Positions 18,384-27,912 of a DNA stretch of 64,000 nucleotides are shown here, one piece after another. Positions within the stretch are counted from its first letter, which is position 1. Each line of letters begins with the position of its first letter. The DNA is from Owenweeksia sp048267305 (GTDB lineage Bacteria > Bacteroidota > Bacteroidia > Flavobacteriales > Schleiferiaceae). Made by a program: the position numbers and the translations under genes. The notes under the pieces are model-generated. The model saw only the letters and a program-made list of their open reading frames with translations. It did no database searches and was not told the DNA's origin. Location of the stretch: NCBI GenBank assembly GCA_048267305.1, contig JBLWXT010000005.1, positions 143,710 through 207,709 of the forward strand. Direction: 5' to 3'.

Positions 18384-18459
18384 ATCTATTTTAAAAAGGG
18401 AATTAGAGTATTCAGTGAGCCTAATCAATTACGATTATTGTGCCAACACCAGTTTACAT

Positions 18460-18489
18460 CAAAGTTAGTTTTATACCGGAGACACACAA
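18460..18489 (-). promoter_or_regulatory. clpC promoter
   Basis: Reverse strand: TTG (18487-18489), 19 bases, TAACTTTG (18460-18467), a perfect TAnnTTTG box at near-ideal spacing, about 77 bases upstream of the clpC ATG. Confidence 0.7.
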
Positions 18490-18561
18490 GTCGGGGTTTT
18501 GTTTTAATTATTAACACTACCAACGTGCATATTGTGAAGAAATTACCCATCGCATAAGGCC

Positions 18562-18589
18562 TTTGGCGGGATTTGAGTGGTTATATTTG
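18562..18589 (+). promoter_or_regulatory. gyrA promoter
   Basis: TTTG (18562-18565), 16 bases, TATATTTG (18582-18589), a perfect -7 box but with a slightly short spacer, 46 bases before the gyrA ATG. Confidence 0.55.
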
Positions 18590-18635
18590 GCCTTTTAATA
18601 ACTTATTCTTTAAAGTAAGGTAAAACACTGACAAC

Positions 18636-21197
18636 ATGGCCGAAGGCGAAAGAATAATACCTATCAACATTGAGGAGGAAATGAAATCATCCTACATCGA
18701 TTATTCGATGTCGGTGATTGTATCCCGTGCTCTTCCTGATGTTCGCGATGGGATGAAGCCCGTACACAGAAGGGTTTTGTATGGAATGTACGAATTGGGA
18801 GTACTCTCTAACCGTGGTTATAAAAAATCTGCGCGTATTGTAGGAGAGGTACTTGGTAAGTTTCACCCACATGGTGATACGTCCGTTTATGATGCCATGG
18901 TGCGTATGGCCCAACCCTGGAGCTTGCGCTACATGATGGTTGACGGGCAGGGTAACTTTGGTAGTGTGGATGGTGATCCACCCGCTGCCATGCGTTATAC
19001 CGAAGCCAAGCTTCAGAAGATTTCTGAAGATATGCTTGCTGATATCGACAAGGAAACTGTTGACACTCAACTAAACTTTGATGATACCCTTAGTGAACCC
19101 ACGGTAATGCCTACCCGTGTACCTAACCTATTGGTTAATGGTGCATCCGGTATTGCAGTTGGTATGGCTACCAATATGCCACCTCATAACCTTACAGAGG
19201 TTATAAATGGTATTGTTGGATATATTGACAATAAGGATATTACTATTGAGGAACTGATGCAGCATGTTACTGCACCGGATTTCCCAACGGGTGGTACCAT
19301 CTATGGCTATGAGGGCGTTCGTGAGGCGTTTGAAACCGGCCGTGGACGTATTGTATTGCGCGGTAAAGCCACCATGGAAGAAGTAAAAGGCCGTGAGTGT
19401 ATCATCGTTACCGAGATTCCCTTTCAGGTGAATAAGGCCGATATGATTAAAAAGACGGCTGACCTCATCAATGATAAGAAGCTTGACGGTATTTCCGATA
19501 TTAAGGATGAGAGTGACCGTAAGGGAATGCGCATAGTGTATTACCTAAAGCGTGATTCTGTGCCTAATGTGGTGCTCAACAAGCTTTATAAGTATACAGC
19601 TCTTCAATCCTCTTTTTCTGTAAACAACATTGCCCTTGTAAAAGGCCGCCCCGAGCAGCTTAATCTTAAGGACATGATTCATCACTTTGTGGATCACAGA
19701 ATTGATGTGGTGATAAGGAGAACGAAGTACGAACTTCGTAAGGCTGAAGAAAGAGCTCACATTTTGGAGGGATTGCTTATTGCCCTGGATCACCTTGATG
19801 AGATCATTAAGTTAATCCGTGGATCGCAAACTCCGGAAGAAGCCCGAAATGGCTTAATACAAAATTATAACCTGTCAGAACTGCAGGCTCGTGCTATCCT
19901 TGACTTGCGTTTGCAGAAGCTTACAGGTCTGGAGCGCGACAAGATTAAGGAGGAGTATGCCGAGTTGATGGAAAAAATCGCTTACTATAAGCGTATCCTT
20001 AACGAAGAAGACCTTAGAATGAGCATCATTAAGGAGGAACTTCTTGAGATTAAGGAAAAGTACGGAGACGAGCGCAGAACTAATATTGAGTATGCAGGTG
20101 GCGATGTAAGCATTGAGGATATGATTCCTGATGAGGAAGTGGTAATTACTATTTCTCACGCTGGTTATATTAAAAGGACTGCCCTTAGTGAATACAAAAA
20201 ACAAAATCGTGGTGGTGTAGGTCATAAGGGCGTACAAACCCGTGATGCTGATTTTGTGGAAACCATTTTTGTGGCTACCAATCACCAGTATATGCTATTC
20301 TTTACGGAATGGGGCAGGTGTTATTGGCTGCGCGTTTATGAAATTCCTGAAGGATCTAAATCCAGTAAGGGCCGCGCCATCCAAAACCTTATCAATATCC
20401 CAATGGAGGATAAGGTACGTGCCTTTATGAATACCCGCGATCTTAAGGATGAGGAATATATAAAGAGTCACTTTATTGTAATGGTTACCAAGCAGGGTAT
20501 CATTAAAAAAACCTCATTGGAAGCCTATTCACGCCCACGTGTAAATGGTATTAATGCCATTACTATCCGTGAGGGAGATTTACTGCTGGAAGCTAAGCTT
20601 ACTACCGGTAATGATGAAATCCTCATTGCCAAGAAAAGTGGAAAGGCCATTCGATTTAACGAAGAGAAAGTTCGTTCCATGGGTCGTAATGCCAGTGGTG
20701 TACGTGGTGTAAGTCTTGAAAATGACCAGGATGAAGTAATAGGAATGGTTACTATTCCGCAAGGTGATACAGAAACCACCATACTTGTGGTATCTGAAAA
20801 AGGATACGGTAAGCGTACTGATCTTGAGGATTACCGCGTAACTAACCGTGGTGGTAAAGGAGTTAAAACTCTTAACACCACTGATAAAACCGGGAATCTC
20901 GTAGCCATTAAAGCCGTTACTGATGAAGATGATTTGGTAATTATCAACAAGAGTGGTGTAATGATCCGTACGGGAATTGCCGAACTACGCGTAATGGGAC
21001 GTGCCACCCAGGGTGTGCGTATCATTAACTTGAAGAAGAACGATTCTATAGCTTCTGTGGCAAGAGTACCAGCCGCTGAAGAGGAGGATGAGGAATTAGT
21101 GGAAGGTGAAGAAGGAGTTGTAAACTCAGCCGAAGGCGAGGAGGGAGCAACTGAAGCACCAGAAGGTGAGGCTGAAGCTCCGGCTGAAGACGAATAG
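18636..21197 (+). CDS. gyrA: DNA gyrase subunit A
   Basis: 853 residues. The breakage-reunion domain carries the catalytic tyrosine at 121 (A-A-M-R-Y-T-E) and the quinolone-region sequence H-P-H-G-D-T-S-V-Y-D at 77-86, where E. coli Ser83 is replaced by Thr82. The C-terminal beta-pinwheel includes several blades and a GyrA-box-like Q-N-R-G-G-V-G-H-K-G-V. With GyrB it introduces negative supercoils; gyrB is not in the window. The last ~35 residues form a strongly acidic Glu/Ala/Gly tail. It is transcribed divergently from clpC and followed by a strong terminator. Confidence 0.97.
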   Translation: MAEGERIIPINIEEEMKSSYIDYSMSVIVSRALPDVRDGMKPVHRRVLYGMYELGVLSNRGYKKSARIVGEVLGKFHPHGDTSVYDAMVRMAQPWSLRYMMVDGQGNFGSVDGDPPAAMRYTEAKLQKISEDMLADIDKETVDTQLNFDDTLSEPTVMPTRVPNLLVNGASGIAVGMATNMPPHNLTEVINGIVGYIDNKDITIEELMQHVTAPDFPTGGTIYGYEGVREAFETGRGRIVLRGKATMEEVKGRECIIVTEIPFQVNKADMIKKTADLINDKKLDGISDIKDESDRKGMRIVYYLKRDSVPNVVLNKLYKYTALQSSFSVNNIALVKGRPEQLNLKDMIHHFVDHRIDVVIRRTKYELRKAEERAHILEGLLIALDHLDEIIKLIRGSQTPEEARNGLIQNYNLSELQARAILDLRLQKLTGLERDKIKEEYAELMEKIAYYKRILNEEDLRMSIIKEELLEIKEKYGDERRTNIEYAGGDVSIEDMIPDEEVVITISHAGYIKRTALSEYKKQNRGGVGHKGVQTRDADFVETIFVATNHQYMLFFTEWGRCYWLRVYEIPEGSKSSKGRAIQNLINIPMEDKVRAFMNTRDLKDEEYIKSHFIVMVTKQGIIKKTSLEAYSRPRVNGINAITIREGDLLLEAKLTTGNDEILIAKKSGKAIRFNEEKVRSMGRNASGVRGVSLENDQDEVIGMVTIPQGDTETTILVVSEKGYGKRTDLEDYRVTNRGGKGVKTLNTTDKTGNLVAIKAVTDEDDLVIINKSGVMIRTGIAELRVMGRATQGVRIINLKKNDSIASVARVPAAEEEDEELVEGEEGVVNSAEGEEGATEAPEGEAEAPAEDE

Positions 21198-21224
21198 AAT
21201 TTTGGTTTTAATTAAGCTAAGTAA

Positions 21225-21256
21225 CCCTGCCTCGCGAAAGCGAGGCAGGGTTTTTC
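21225..21256 (+). terminator. gyrA terminator
   Basis: CCCTGCCTCG / CGAGGCAGGG is a perfect 10-bp stem with a six-base loop (CGAAAG included), followed by TTTTT. It lies only 13 bases before the next start codon at 21269. Confidence 0.92.
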
Positions 21257-21268
21257 TATTTTTACGAT

Positions 21269-21799
21269 ATGCGGAAATTTCTACTTGTAATATTCACACT
21301 TGGATTAGTTGCCGGCTGGGCACAGGATAACTTCAGATCAATGACGCCTGTAGATTCAGCTTTTGCCGTTGGAGATGTTTTTATTTTCCCAAACTATTCC
21401 TATATGTGCATGCCTAAGGTAAGTCCTGAAATAAGATATAATCTTTTGGATGTCCTAAATTATTTGAAGAAGGACTCATTGGCTTCTATTGAAATTAGAG
21501 TTCATACCGATTACAGAGGTTTTGAGGCTGACAACGCTAAATTTTGTTTAGATAGGGCGGAAGTTATGGAAGAGTTTCTCATTGAAAATGGTTTAGATTC
21601 ATTAAGAGTACATTCCATTGGAGTTGGGGAGTCTGAGCCTATTGCTATAACAAATGAACTTAAAAAAGCATATTCCAAATTCGAAGTTGGTAAACAGCTT
21701 ACGGAGGAATACATAAAAACCTTTGATCCTGAATGGCAGGAAATAGCCAACATGTTAAATCGGAGAATTGAAATAAGATTGATTAGGGTAGAGGAATGA
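21269..21799 (+). CDS. OmpA-like periplasmic/outer-membrane protein
   Basis: 176 residues. Signal peptide at 1-18 (M-R-K-F-L-L-V-I-F-T-L-G...). The rest is an OmpA C-terminal-like domain: a hydrophobic V-F-I-F strand, I-E-I-R-V-H-T-D at ~75-82, D-R-A-E-V-M-E-E-F-L at ~93-102, and the closing N-R-R-I-E-I-R-L-I. The usual function is non-covalent binding to diaminopimelate of peptidoglycan. A 45-residue insertion (K-K-A-Y-S-K-F-E-V-G-K... near 130-158) sits before the last helix, which is also seen in other Bacteroidota members. No barrel and no lipobox. The gyrA terminator ends 13 bases upstream, and a TATTTTTA box overlaps that gap. Confidence 0.75.
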   Translation: MRKFLLVIFTLGLVAGWAQDNFRSMTPVDSAFAVGDVFIFPNYSYMCMPKVSPEIRYNLLDVLNYLKKDSLASIEIRVHTDYRGFEADNAKFCLDRAEVMEEFLIENGLDSLRVHSIGVGESEPIAITNELKKAYSKFEVGKQLTEEYIKTFDPEWQEIANMLNRRIEIRLIRVEE

Positions 21800-21822
21800 T
21801 AATGTTTACTCCAAACTCCCAA

Positions 21823-23637
21823 CTACTTCAACCACCCCCTCAATATAGCCGCATCCCCATTAAAGTTATAATCCAGCATTAAACTAAAAACAATGGTAAT
21901 AATAATGGTAATGGGCAGGCCTGCACGGAGGTAATCGCTAAACTTATACTTACCCGGGCCGTAAATGATGGCCAGAGTATGATATCCCAAAGGAGAAATA
22001 AAACAGGTGCTGGCCCCAAAGGTAATAGCCATTAATAGCGCCTTAGGGTCAATGTTGGTTTGTCCGGCAAGGCTAAGCACTACAGGCGCCATAAGTAATG
22101 CGGCAGCGTTGTTGGAAATAAAATTGGTAACAAGCGTAGTGGCTACAAAAAAGCTGAAGATTACCCAGAAAGGAGCAAGTCCATCTGTAATGCCTACTAC
22201 CTGCTCGGCAAGTAAGGTATCCAGCCCGGTGTTTTGCATGGCTACACCCAACGGAATTATTCCCGCAAGGAGGAAGTAAATACGCCAGTCGATACGCTCG
22301 TAGAGTTTTTCGGTTTTAAAGATTCTGAGAAAGGCCATAAGCACCACACCGCCCAGAGCGCCCACAGCAATGGAAATTACATTAAAGGCAGCCAGCATTA
22401 CAACGGCAGCTATTATGGATAGAGCCGCAACTTGTTTCCACCAGGGGCGGTCTTCCTTTTGCTCAAACCTGCGATAAAGAATCAGATCGTGTTGCACATC
22501 CGGGTTCTCAAAAAAATCGGGCGTAGCCTCAACCAATATGCTATCGCCAATGTTGATGCGATTTACGGCAAATAACTTGGTGCCGAGGTTTCTGAAATAA
22601 GTATCATTAACCTGTCTTAAGGCAAGGGCATTTCCACCATACTTACGTTTAAACGAGCGTGGATTAAAAAGGTTGCCCACCAGGGATGAGGAAGGACTTA
22701 CCACCAACTCCATAATAGAGCTGTCCTGGTTTTCATCTAAACTGGAGGCAATACCGGTGTGAAGTTTTATTCCATCATCCTCCTGTAAGCCAATCAGCTC
22801 CAATACATCTGCTCTAATAATGAGGCGATCACCATGTTTTAGCTCTTCATTATTATCGCTGTAATTAAGCACTTCCCGATTTCTCAGCAGCTTCAATACC
22901 TCTATATTTTTAGCTTCCAGAAGCCTCTTGATTTTTTGGGAATCAGAAGCCGCTTCTCCATCCAGTATTATTTCAGCCTGGTATTTGTCATTGCTGAACT
23001 TTTGGTTGTAATCCTTAACCCTTCTTCTTTCGGGTATTAGCTTGTATCCTCCAAAAACAAAAAACAGTACACAAATTACTATGCCTGCAAGTCCGTAAGG
23101 AGTAAATTCAAAAAAGCTGAGAACCTCAGTATTGTATTGTCTTGCAACGGTGTTTACTAAAAGATTGGTGCTGGTGCCAATAAGCGTTGTCATCCCGCCA
23201 AGGATACTTACAAATGCCAGTGGCATGAGCAGGAGAGAAGGTGAAATGTTTTTTTTGGCCGCCATGGTAATTACCACCGGGAGTAGAATCGTAATTACTG
23301 CAGTATTATTGAGAAAAGCACTGAAGAAAGCCGCAGGAATCATAATGACCAAAAGGGTGAGGGGTACACTGGATGATGCCATACCCGAGAGCCAAATCCC
23401 GAGTCGATCTAAAAGTCCGGTTTCCTCTAATCCTGCACTTAATATTAGTAAGGCCAGGATGGTGATTGTGGCCTGATTACTGAATCCGGACAATCCCTCG
23501 GGGATGGTTACCACGCCTGTTATCATTAGAATAACGGCTATAAGAATGGCTGTCAAGTCTATGGAAACCTTTTCTGTAATAAACAGAAAAAGGGCCAGGG
23601 CGATGGTTCCTATGAGGATGTAGGCGTCTGTACTCAA
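21823..23637 (-). CDS. SLC13/DASS-family anion permease with RCK_C domains
   Basis: 604 residues. About ten membrane segments in two halves, with the family motifs L-N-N-T-A-V-I-T (~110) and S-N-N-A-A-A-L-L (~525) and a T-S-T-N-L-L-V loop (~160). Two cytoplasmic TrkA-C-like domains lie at ~215-390, as in the YfbS/SAC1-type members. Substrate could be sulfate or dicarboxylate. The start is a TTG at 23637: no in-frame ATG exists between an upstream stop and Met37, which is already in a membrane helix. It converges on the OmpA-like gene and diverges from the BrkB gene. Confidence 0.88.
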   Translation of the reverse strand: MSTDAYILIGTIALALFLFITEKVSIDLTAILIAVILMITGVVTIPEGLSGFSNQATITILALLILSAGLEETGLLDRLGIWLSGMASSSVPLTLLVIMIPAAFFSAFLNNTAVITILLPVVITMAAKKNISPSLLLMPLAFVSILGGMTTLIGTSTNLLVNTVARQYNTEVLSFFEFTPYGLAGIVICVLFFVFGGYKLIPERRRVKDYNQKFSNDKYQAEIILDGEAASDSQKIKRLLEAKNIEVLKLLRNREVLNYSDNNEELKHGDRLIIRADVLELIGLQEDDGIKLHTGIASSLDENQDSSIMELVVSPSSSLVGNLFNPRSFKRKYGGNALALRQVNDTYFRNLGTKLFAVNRINIGDSILVEATPDFFENPDVQHDLILYRRFEQKEDRPWWKQVAALSIIAAVVMLAAFNVISIAVGALGGVVLMAFLRIFKTEKLYERIDWRIYFLLAGIIPLGVAMQNTGLDTLLAEQVVGITDGLAPFWVIFSFFVATTLVTNFISNNAAALLMAPVVLSLAGQTNIDPKALLMAITFGASTCFISPLGYHTLAIIYGPGKYKFSDYLRAGLPITIIITIVFSLMLDYNFNGDAAILRGWLK

Positions 23638-23764
23638 TGCTAATTTATTTACAAGCTAAACCTTAAGGCGGTTCTTTAGTTTTATGATAGTGAAAATTAC
23701 TTTTCAATAGTAAAACCCGGCCATCACTAAAATAAGGAATGGTATAAACTAAAATCTGTTACCT

Positions 23765-24712
23765 ATGAACCTGAGGATCAACCCGAAAAGCATTTGGAAA
23801 ATGATAGTGGCAACCGCCAAAGAGTGGAATGATGATGATCCCTTCAGGCAAAGTGCCATAATTGCCTATTATGCCATTTTTTCTATCCCCGGATTATTGA
23901 TGATAATAATATGGACTGCAGGAGCCATTTTTGGAGCAGAAGCCATACGGGGCGAACTAAGTGCCCAGATTAGTGATGTAATGGGACCTGATGCGGCAAA
24001 GGGCATAGAAGACTTACTTACCAATGCCGAGCTCAATCAATCCAGTTTTGTTATGAAAACCATTGGTGTGCTCACTTTGGTTTTTGGTGCTACCACTTTA
24101 TTCTTTCAGCTTCAAAAATCACTAAATCATATTTGGGAGGTGGAAGCAGATCCGGAAAACGGTATCAAAAAGTTGATAGTTGACAGGGCTTCTTCATTGG
24201 GACTTATATTGGTGATTGCCTTTTTATTGTTGATAACCCTGGTATTGTCGGCTGTTATATCCATTATTGGAGCTTGGATGGAGCGCAATTTTGGAGAGTA
24301 TCTTCTATACCTTGTTCAGGTTATAAACTTTATTATTTCGTTGGGCATTGTTACTCTTCTTTTTGCGGTTATGTTTAAGTTTTTACCGGATGTTGATATT
24401 TCGTGGAAATCGGTATGGGTAGGTGCTGTTGTTACAGCAGTGCTATTTGTCATTGGTAAAACCCTGTTGGGGTTGTACTTTGGCTATGCCGATCCGAGCT
24501 CCAGCTTTGGTGCTGCAGGTACTGTGATCCTGGTGATGTTGTGGGTAAACTATACTTGCCTCATTCTGTTTTTTGGAGCAGAGTTTACGCAGGTACACGC
24601 TCGTAAGTATCAGCATAAAATATGTCCCTCAAAACATGCGAAGTGGAGTGCCGAGCATATTTTGCAATATGGTGAGCAACCAGCGGCCGACTCGGATAAG
24701 GAGGTAGTTTGA
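23765..24712 (+). CDS. YihY/BrkB family inner-membrane protein
   Basis: 315 residues with six hydrophobic segments (about 30-60, 95-115, 140-170, 180-205, 215-235, 250-275). Family features seen: A-x-x-A-Y-Y-A-I-F-S-I-P-G at ~35-48, L-N-x-I-W-E at ~118-123, and G-A-A-G-T-V-I-L-V-M-L-W-V-N-Y at ~248-262. It was once called ribonuclease BN, wrongly; the actual role is uncertain. It heads a forward run with DUF4235 (26-base gap), yebC, osmC and a secreted protein. Confidence 0.88.
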   Translation: MNLRINPKSIWKMIVATAKEWNDDDPFRQSAIIAYYAIFSIPGLLMIIIWTAGAIFGAEAIRGELSAQISDVMGPDAAKGIEDLLTNAELNQSSFVMKTIGVLTLVFGATTLFFQLQKSLNHIWEVEADPENGIKKLIVDRASSLGLILVIAFLLLITLVLSAVISIIGAWMERNFGEYLLYLVQVINFIISLGIVTLLFAVMFKFLPDVDISWKSVWVGAVVTAVLFVIGKTLLGLYFGYADPSSSFGAAGTVILVMLWVNYTCLILFFGAEFTQVHARKYQHKICPSKHAKWSAEHILQYGEQPAADSDKEVV

Positions 24713-24737
24713 TTAAACAATAAAATTTAGTTGTATT

Positions 24738-24986
24738 ATGGATACATCAGAAAGAAGAGTAAAGGAGGTAGCACTTGCTGTAGGGGCTTTTGCCGCAAGT
24801 TATTTGCTAAAACGCATTTTGGATGAAGGTTATGAGAGGGTTTATCATGAAGAACCCCCGGATGCTATAAAGGATAAGGAGCTTAATTGGGGCAAAATAT
24901 TGGGATGGGCCATTGTAAGTGGCGTTAGTTCAGCGGCACTTAAACTTTTGATAAAGAGGTATGGAGGTAAAAAATTAAGGGCTTAG
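24738..24986 (+). CDS. DUF4235-like small membrane protein
   Basis: 82 residues. Two hydrophobic helices (about 8-26 and 52-72) frame a charged middle (E-G-Y-E-R-V-Y-H-E-E-P-P-D). The layout (first helix, W-G-K-I-L-G-W-A-I-V-S-G, then A-L-K-L-L-I-K-R) resembles DUF4235. Role unknown. It follows the BrkB gene by 26 bases, so co-transcription is likely. Confidence 0.6.
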   Translation: MDTSERRVKEVALAVGAFAASYLLKRILDEGYERVYHEEPPDAIKDKELNWGKILGWAIVSGVSSAALKLLIKRYGGKKLRA

Positions 24987-25060
24987 AAAAAATGTGATTG
25001 CCCCAATTTTTTAAGATTGCTTAATGCTGTTACCTTAGCGGCCTTAATTTTTTTATTGAA

Positions 25061-25771
25061 ATGGGAAGAGCATTTGAGTACCGCAAAGCGGCAAAAATGA
25101 AAAGATGGGGAAAGATGTCACGTCTTTTCCCCAGGTTGGCAAAAGCCATAACCATGGCAGCAAAAGAAGGAGGCCTCGATCCTGATATGAATCCTTCACT
25201 GCGCTCGGCAATACAAAATGCCAAAGCGCAAAATATGCCCAAGGACAATATCGACAACGCTATAAAGCGCGCTGCGGGCAACGATGCCGAAAATTTCATT
25301 GAGGTAAATTATGAGGGTAAAGGCCCGCATGGGGTGTTGATCTTTGTAGAATGTGCTACTAATAACACCACTCGTACCGTGGCAAATATTAAGTCGTATT
25401 TCAATAAGGCCAATGGGCAGATGGTGCCCAATGGTTCGCTGGAGTTTATGTTTGATCGAAAGGCGATTTTCGAAATCAAAAAAACTGATTCTATTGATAT
25501 TGAAGAGCTGGAGCTTGAACTGATTGATGCCGGACTGGAGGAAATAGATACTGAGGACGATATGATATTTGTATATGGAGATTATACAAATTATGGTAGG
25601 CTATCCTCGGCCCTGGAGGAAATGGGGCTTGAAGTTGAAAAATCATCTTTACAACGCATACCTACCAGCCCGGTGGAGTTTACTGAAGAACAAATGGTGG
25701 ACATTGAAAAACTACTGGACAAAATTGACGAGGATGACGATGTTCAGGCCGTTTATAATAACATCGCATAA
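25061..25771 (+). CDS. yebC: YebC/PmpR family translation/transcription factor
   Basis: 236 residues, full length. The N-terminus MGRAFEYRKAAKMKRW is the version typical of Bacteroidota (others start with A-G-H-S-K-W). The blocks N-P-S-L-R-S-A-I-Q-N-A-K and Y-E-G-K-G-P-H-G-V are present, and a strongly acidic region follows at ~140-190. The family (TACO1 in mitochondria) binds DNA in some bacteria and helps the ribosome through polyproline stretches in others. The osmC gene begins 10 bases after its stop. Confidence 0.95.
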   Translation: MGRAFEYRKAAKMKRWGKMSRLFPRLAKAITMAAKEGGLDPDMNPSLRSAIQNAKAQNMPKDNIDNAIKRAAGNDAENFIEVNYEGKGPHGVLIFVECATNNTTRTVANIKSYFNKANGQMVPNGSLEFMFDRKAIFEIKKTDSIDIEELELELIDAGLEEIDTEDDMIFVYGDYTNYGRLSSALEEMGLEVEKSSLQRIPTSPVEFTEEQMVDIEKLLDKIDEDDDVQAVYNNIA

Positions 25772-25780
25772 AATCGATAC

Positions 25781-26188
25781 ATGAGCATTACATCAAAAGT
25801 TGTTTATCAGGGTGGGTTGAGAACTGAAGCAGAACACATACATTCTGGCCAAAATTTTATTACAGATGCGCCCCTCGATAATAACGGTAAGGGAGAGGCC
25901 TTTTCTCCCACCGATTTAATGTCTACATCACTTGCCGCATGTATGCTTACAGTTATGGGTATTAAAGCCCGTTCCATGGATTTTGATCTGGAGGAAACTT
26001 CGGCAGAGATAGTTAAGGTAATGGAATCCAATCCCAGAAGAGTGGGGGAAATTCAGGTTAAAGTTTCTCTAAAGGATAATTGTGACGATCATACCAAAAG
26101 GGTTTTGGAAAAGATTGGACGTACTTGTCCCGTAGCTCAAAGCCTTTCAGCAGATTTGAAACAAACAATCACCTTTGAATGGAAATAA
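25781..26188 (+). CDS. OsmC family peroxide-reducing protein
   Basis: 135 residues. The two redox cysteines are seen in L-A-A-C-M-L-T (Cys near 51) and R-T-C-P-V-A-Q-S-L (Cys near 115). OsmC/Ohr proteins form intertwined dimers that reduce organic hydroperoxides. The spacing and P-T-D-L-M-S-T-S-L-A-A-C block place it in the OsmC/YhfA branch. It follows yebC by 10 bases and overlaps the next gene by 10 bases. Confidence 0.88.
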   Translation: MSITSKVVYQGGLRTEAEHIHSGQNFITDAPLDNNGKGEAFSPTDLMSTSLAACMLTVMGIKARSMDFDLEETSAEIVKVMESNPRRVGEIQVKVSLKDNCDDHTKRVLEKIGRTCPVAQSLSADLKQTITFEWK

Positions 26189-26700
26189 CTAAAAACGGAT
26201 TCCGGTATCTGATTCTTGCTTTAGCCCTTTTTGTTTATGCAAATGGAGCATTTGCCCAACATGATGTTGCCATTGCCAAAGGAGCGGCCAAATACTCCAA
26301 AGCCCTCACAAAAGCGCAATGGGAAAAGGTTTTAGATTTAACCTATCCCGAAATCATTACCAGAAATGGTGGTCGGCAGGCGATGATTAACAAGTCTAAA
26401 GCTTTTGAAGCAGAGATGCTACAACGTGGCTTTGAGTTAAAAAAAGCAGAGCTTTCTGAACCCCTGGCAGTTTATATAAGTGGAAAATTCCTGATGTGTG
26501 CTGTGCCCATGCGGCTCACTTTTAGTGGGCCATTGGGTAAATTGTATTCAGAATCGAGTTTGTTGGCTGTGTCATCTGACGAAGGCAAAACGTGGACCTA
26601 CATAGATATGGCACAGGTTCAGATCAATCAGCTGGCGGAGATTTTTCCGGAGATCAATCCCCGATTGAGCATTCCGCCAAAAAGGATTTCTCAGGATTAA
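26179..26700 (+). CDS. Secreted protein of unknown function
   Basis: 173 residues; I do not recognise a family. Signal peptide at 1-26 (hydrophobic Y-L-I-L-A-L-A-L-F-V-Y-A, cut near A-F-A-Q). The mature part is a mixed alpha/beta domain that starts with a helix (W-E-K-V-L-D-L-T-Y-P-E-I-I) and ends in strands (S-S-L-L-A-V-S-S-D-E-G-K-T-W-T-Y-I-D), a pattern reminiscent of NTF2-like folds. It overlaps osmC by 10 bases, so they are translationally coupled. Confidence 0.7.
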   Translation: MEITKNGFRYLILALALFVYANGAFAQHDVAIAKGAAKYSKALTKAQWEKVLDLTYPEIITRNGGRQAMINKSKAFEAEMLQRGFELKKAELSEPLAVYISGKFLMCAVPMRLTFSGPLGKLYSESSLLAVSSDEGKTWTYIDMAQVQINQLAEIFPEINPRLSIPPKRISQD

Positions 26701-26782
26701 GTAATTGTTTCCCTGTTTTCTTGATAAAAAAGAAGTAAAGGAGTGAACAACATGGTAGAAGATCTTCCCAAAATAAACAACT

Positions 26783-27912
26783 TTAGAACAAGGCTATTTG
26801 TCCATCTCTTGGAGGCCTTTCAAATAAGGAGGTTGTGAGCGGCTTAATGCTCCGTCCCATAAAAAAACGCTTCCGCGCCAATTTCATCATGGCCGAAATG
26901 TTTTCGGCAACCTTACCATCACCGCGCATCCTGCGGCCAAAATTACTGTCGTTTAATGCTCCACCATGGGTTTCCTCAATTTGATGGAGGATTTTATCCG
27001 CTCTGTCTGGATAATGGACCAGGCACCAGTCTCTGAATATTTCAGCCACTTGCCCGTTAAGCCTCACCATGGTGTAGGCTATGGAGGATGCACCGGCATT
27101 GGCCACGGCTTCCGCCAGGTTCATTATTTCGTGGCTATTGAGCCCTGGAATAATGGGTGCCATCATCACATTTACAGGAACACCAATATCAGATAGGGTT
27201 TTTACAGTTTCAATTCGCTTTTTAGCGGAAGCGGTTCGCGGCTCAAGCTTTCTTCTTAATTTTTCATCCAAGGTTGTGATAGACACGTTAACTCTAATAA
27301 GATTGTGCGAAGCCAGTTTTTCCACTATATCCAAATCGCGCAATATGAGCGAGTTTTTAGTGATAATGCCAACGGGGTGTTTAAATTTTAAAAATACTTC
27401 GAGCAGTTGGCGGGTAATTTTTAAATCGTGCTCAATGGGTTGGTAGCAATCCGTATTACCTGATAACACAATCCGTATTACCTGATAACACAATCCGTAT
27501 TACCTGATAACACAATGCTTTGAGGCTTCCAGCTCTTTTTATATAAAAACTCTTCCAGCAGCTGCGGTGCATTTCTTTTTACAAGGATATTCTCTTCAAA
27601 TTCGCTGCCAGCACTATATCCCCAGTATTCATGAGAGTTTCGGGCGTAGCAATAGGCACAGCCGTGTTCGCAGCCCTGATAGGGATTCAGACTCCAGTTC
27701 ATGCCTACATCAGGACTCACTACCTTATTTACGATGGTTTTTGGGGAAACCTCAATGATTTTGGTTTTGCGCTGTTGAGAAACATCTTCACCATTAAGGC
27801 GCAGATGCTCCAGATAGCTATCCAGAGTGTTATATTGATATTCGGAAAATCGGTTGTGGGTTTCTATTTGTGCACCTCTCCCTTTTTTGTATGTGCTGGC
27901 CTCTCTCTTCAT
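26783..27912 (-). pseudogene. PA0069/Rv2578c-like radical SAM gene, frameshifted by a 22-bp triplication
   Basis: From the ATG at 27912 the frame gives ~139 residues with the radical SAM cluster motif C-E-H-G-C-A-Y-C-Y-A, then meets a 22-bp tandem triplication (27447-27512) and stops at ...NTDCVIR. The remaining ~230 residues continue in another frame (26783-27446, I-E-H-D-L-K-I-T-R-Q-L-L...). Removing two repeat copies (44 bp) joins both into one frame of 1,086 bases, 361 residues, reading V-L-S-G-N-T-D-C-Y-Q-P-I-E-H, as expected for the family. The family is a 4Fe-4S radical SAM enzyme of unassigned reaction, related to spore photoproduct lyase-like folds. The gene could be a true pseudogene, a phase-variable gene, or carry a sequencing artefact. 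Confidence 0.88.
27447..27512. repeat. 22-bp perfect tandem repeat, three copies
   Basis: Unit CAATCCGTATTACCTGATAA plus CA, three perfect copies (27447-27468, 27469-27490, 27491-27512) and a four-base partial fourth. Each unit contains the codons for V-L-S-G-N-T-D. One or four copies keep the radical SAM gene in frame; two or three do not. Confidence 0.97.

Noticed and set aside
18715..18900. Quinolone resistance mutation in gyrA (Thr at the Ser83 position)
   Set aside because: Thr is a natural residue at this place in many bacteria; the sequence alone does not indicate acquired resistance.
27447..27512. CRISPR-like array
   Set aside because: The three 22-bp copies are directly contiguous with no spacers; it is a tandem duplication.
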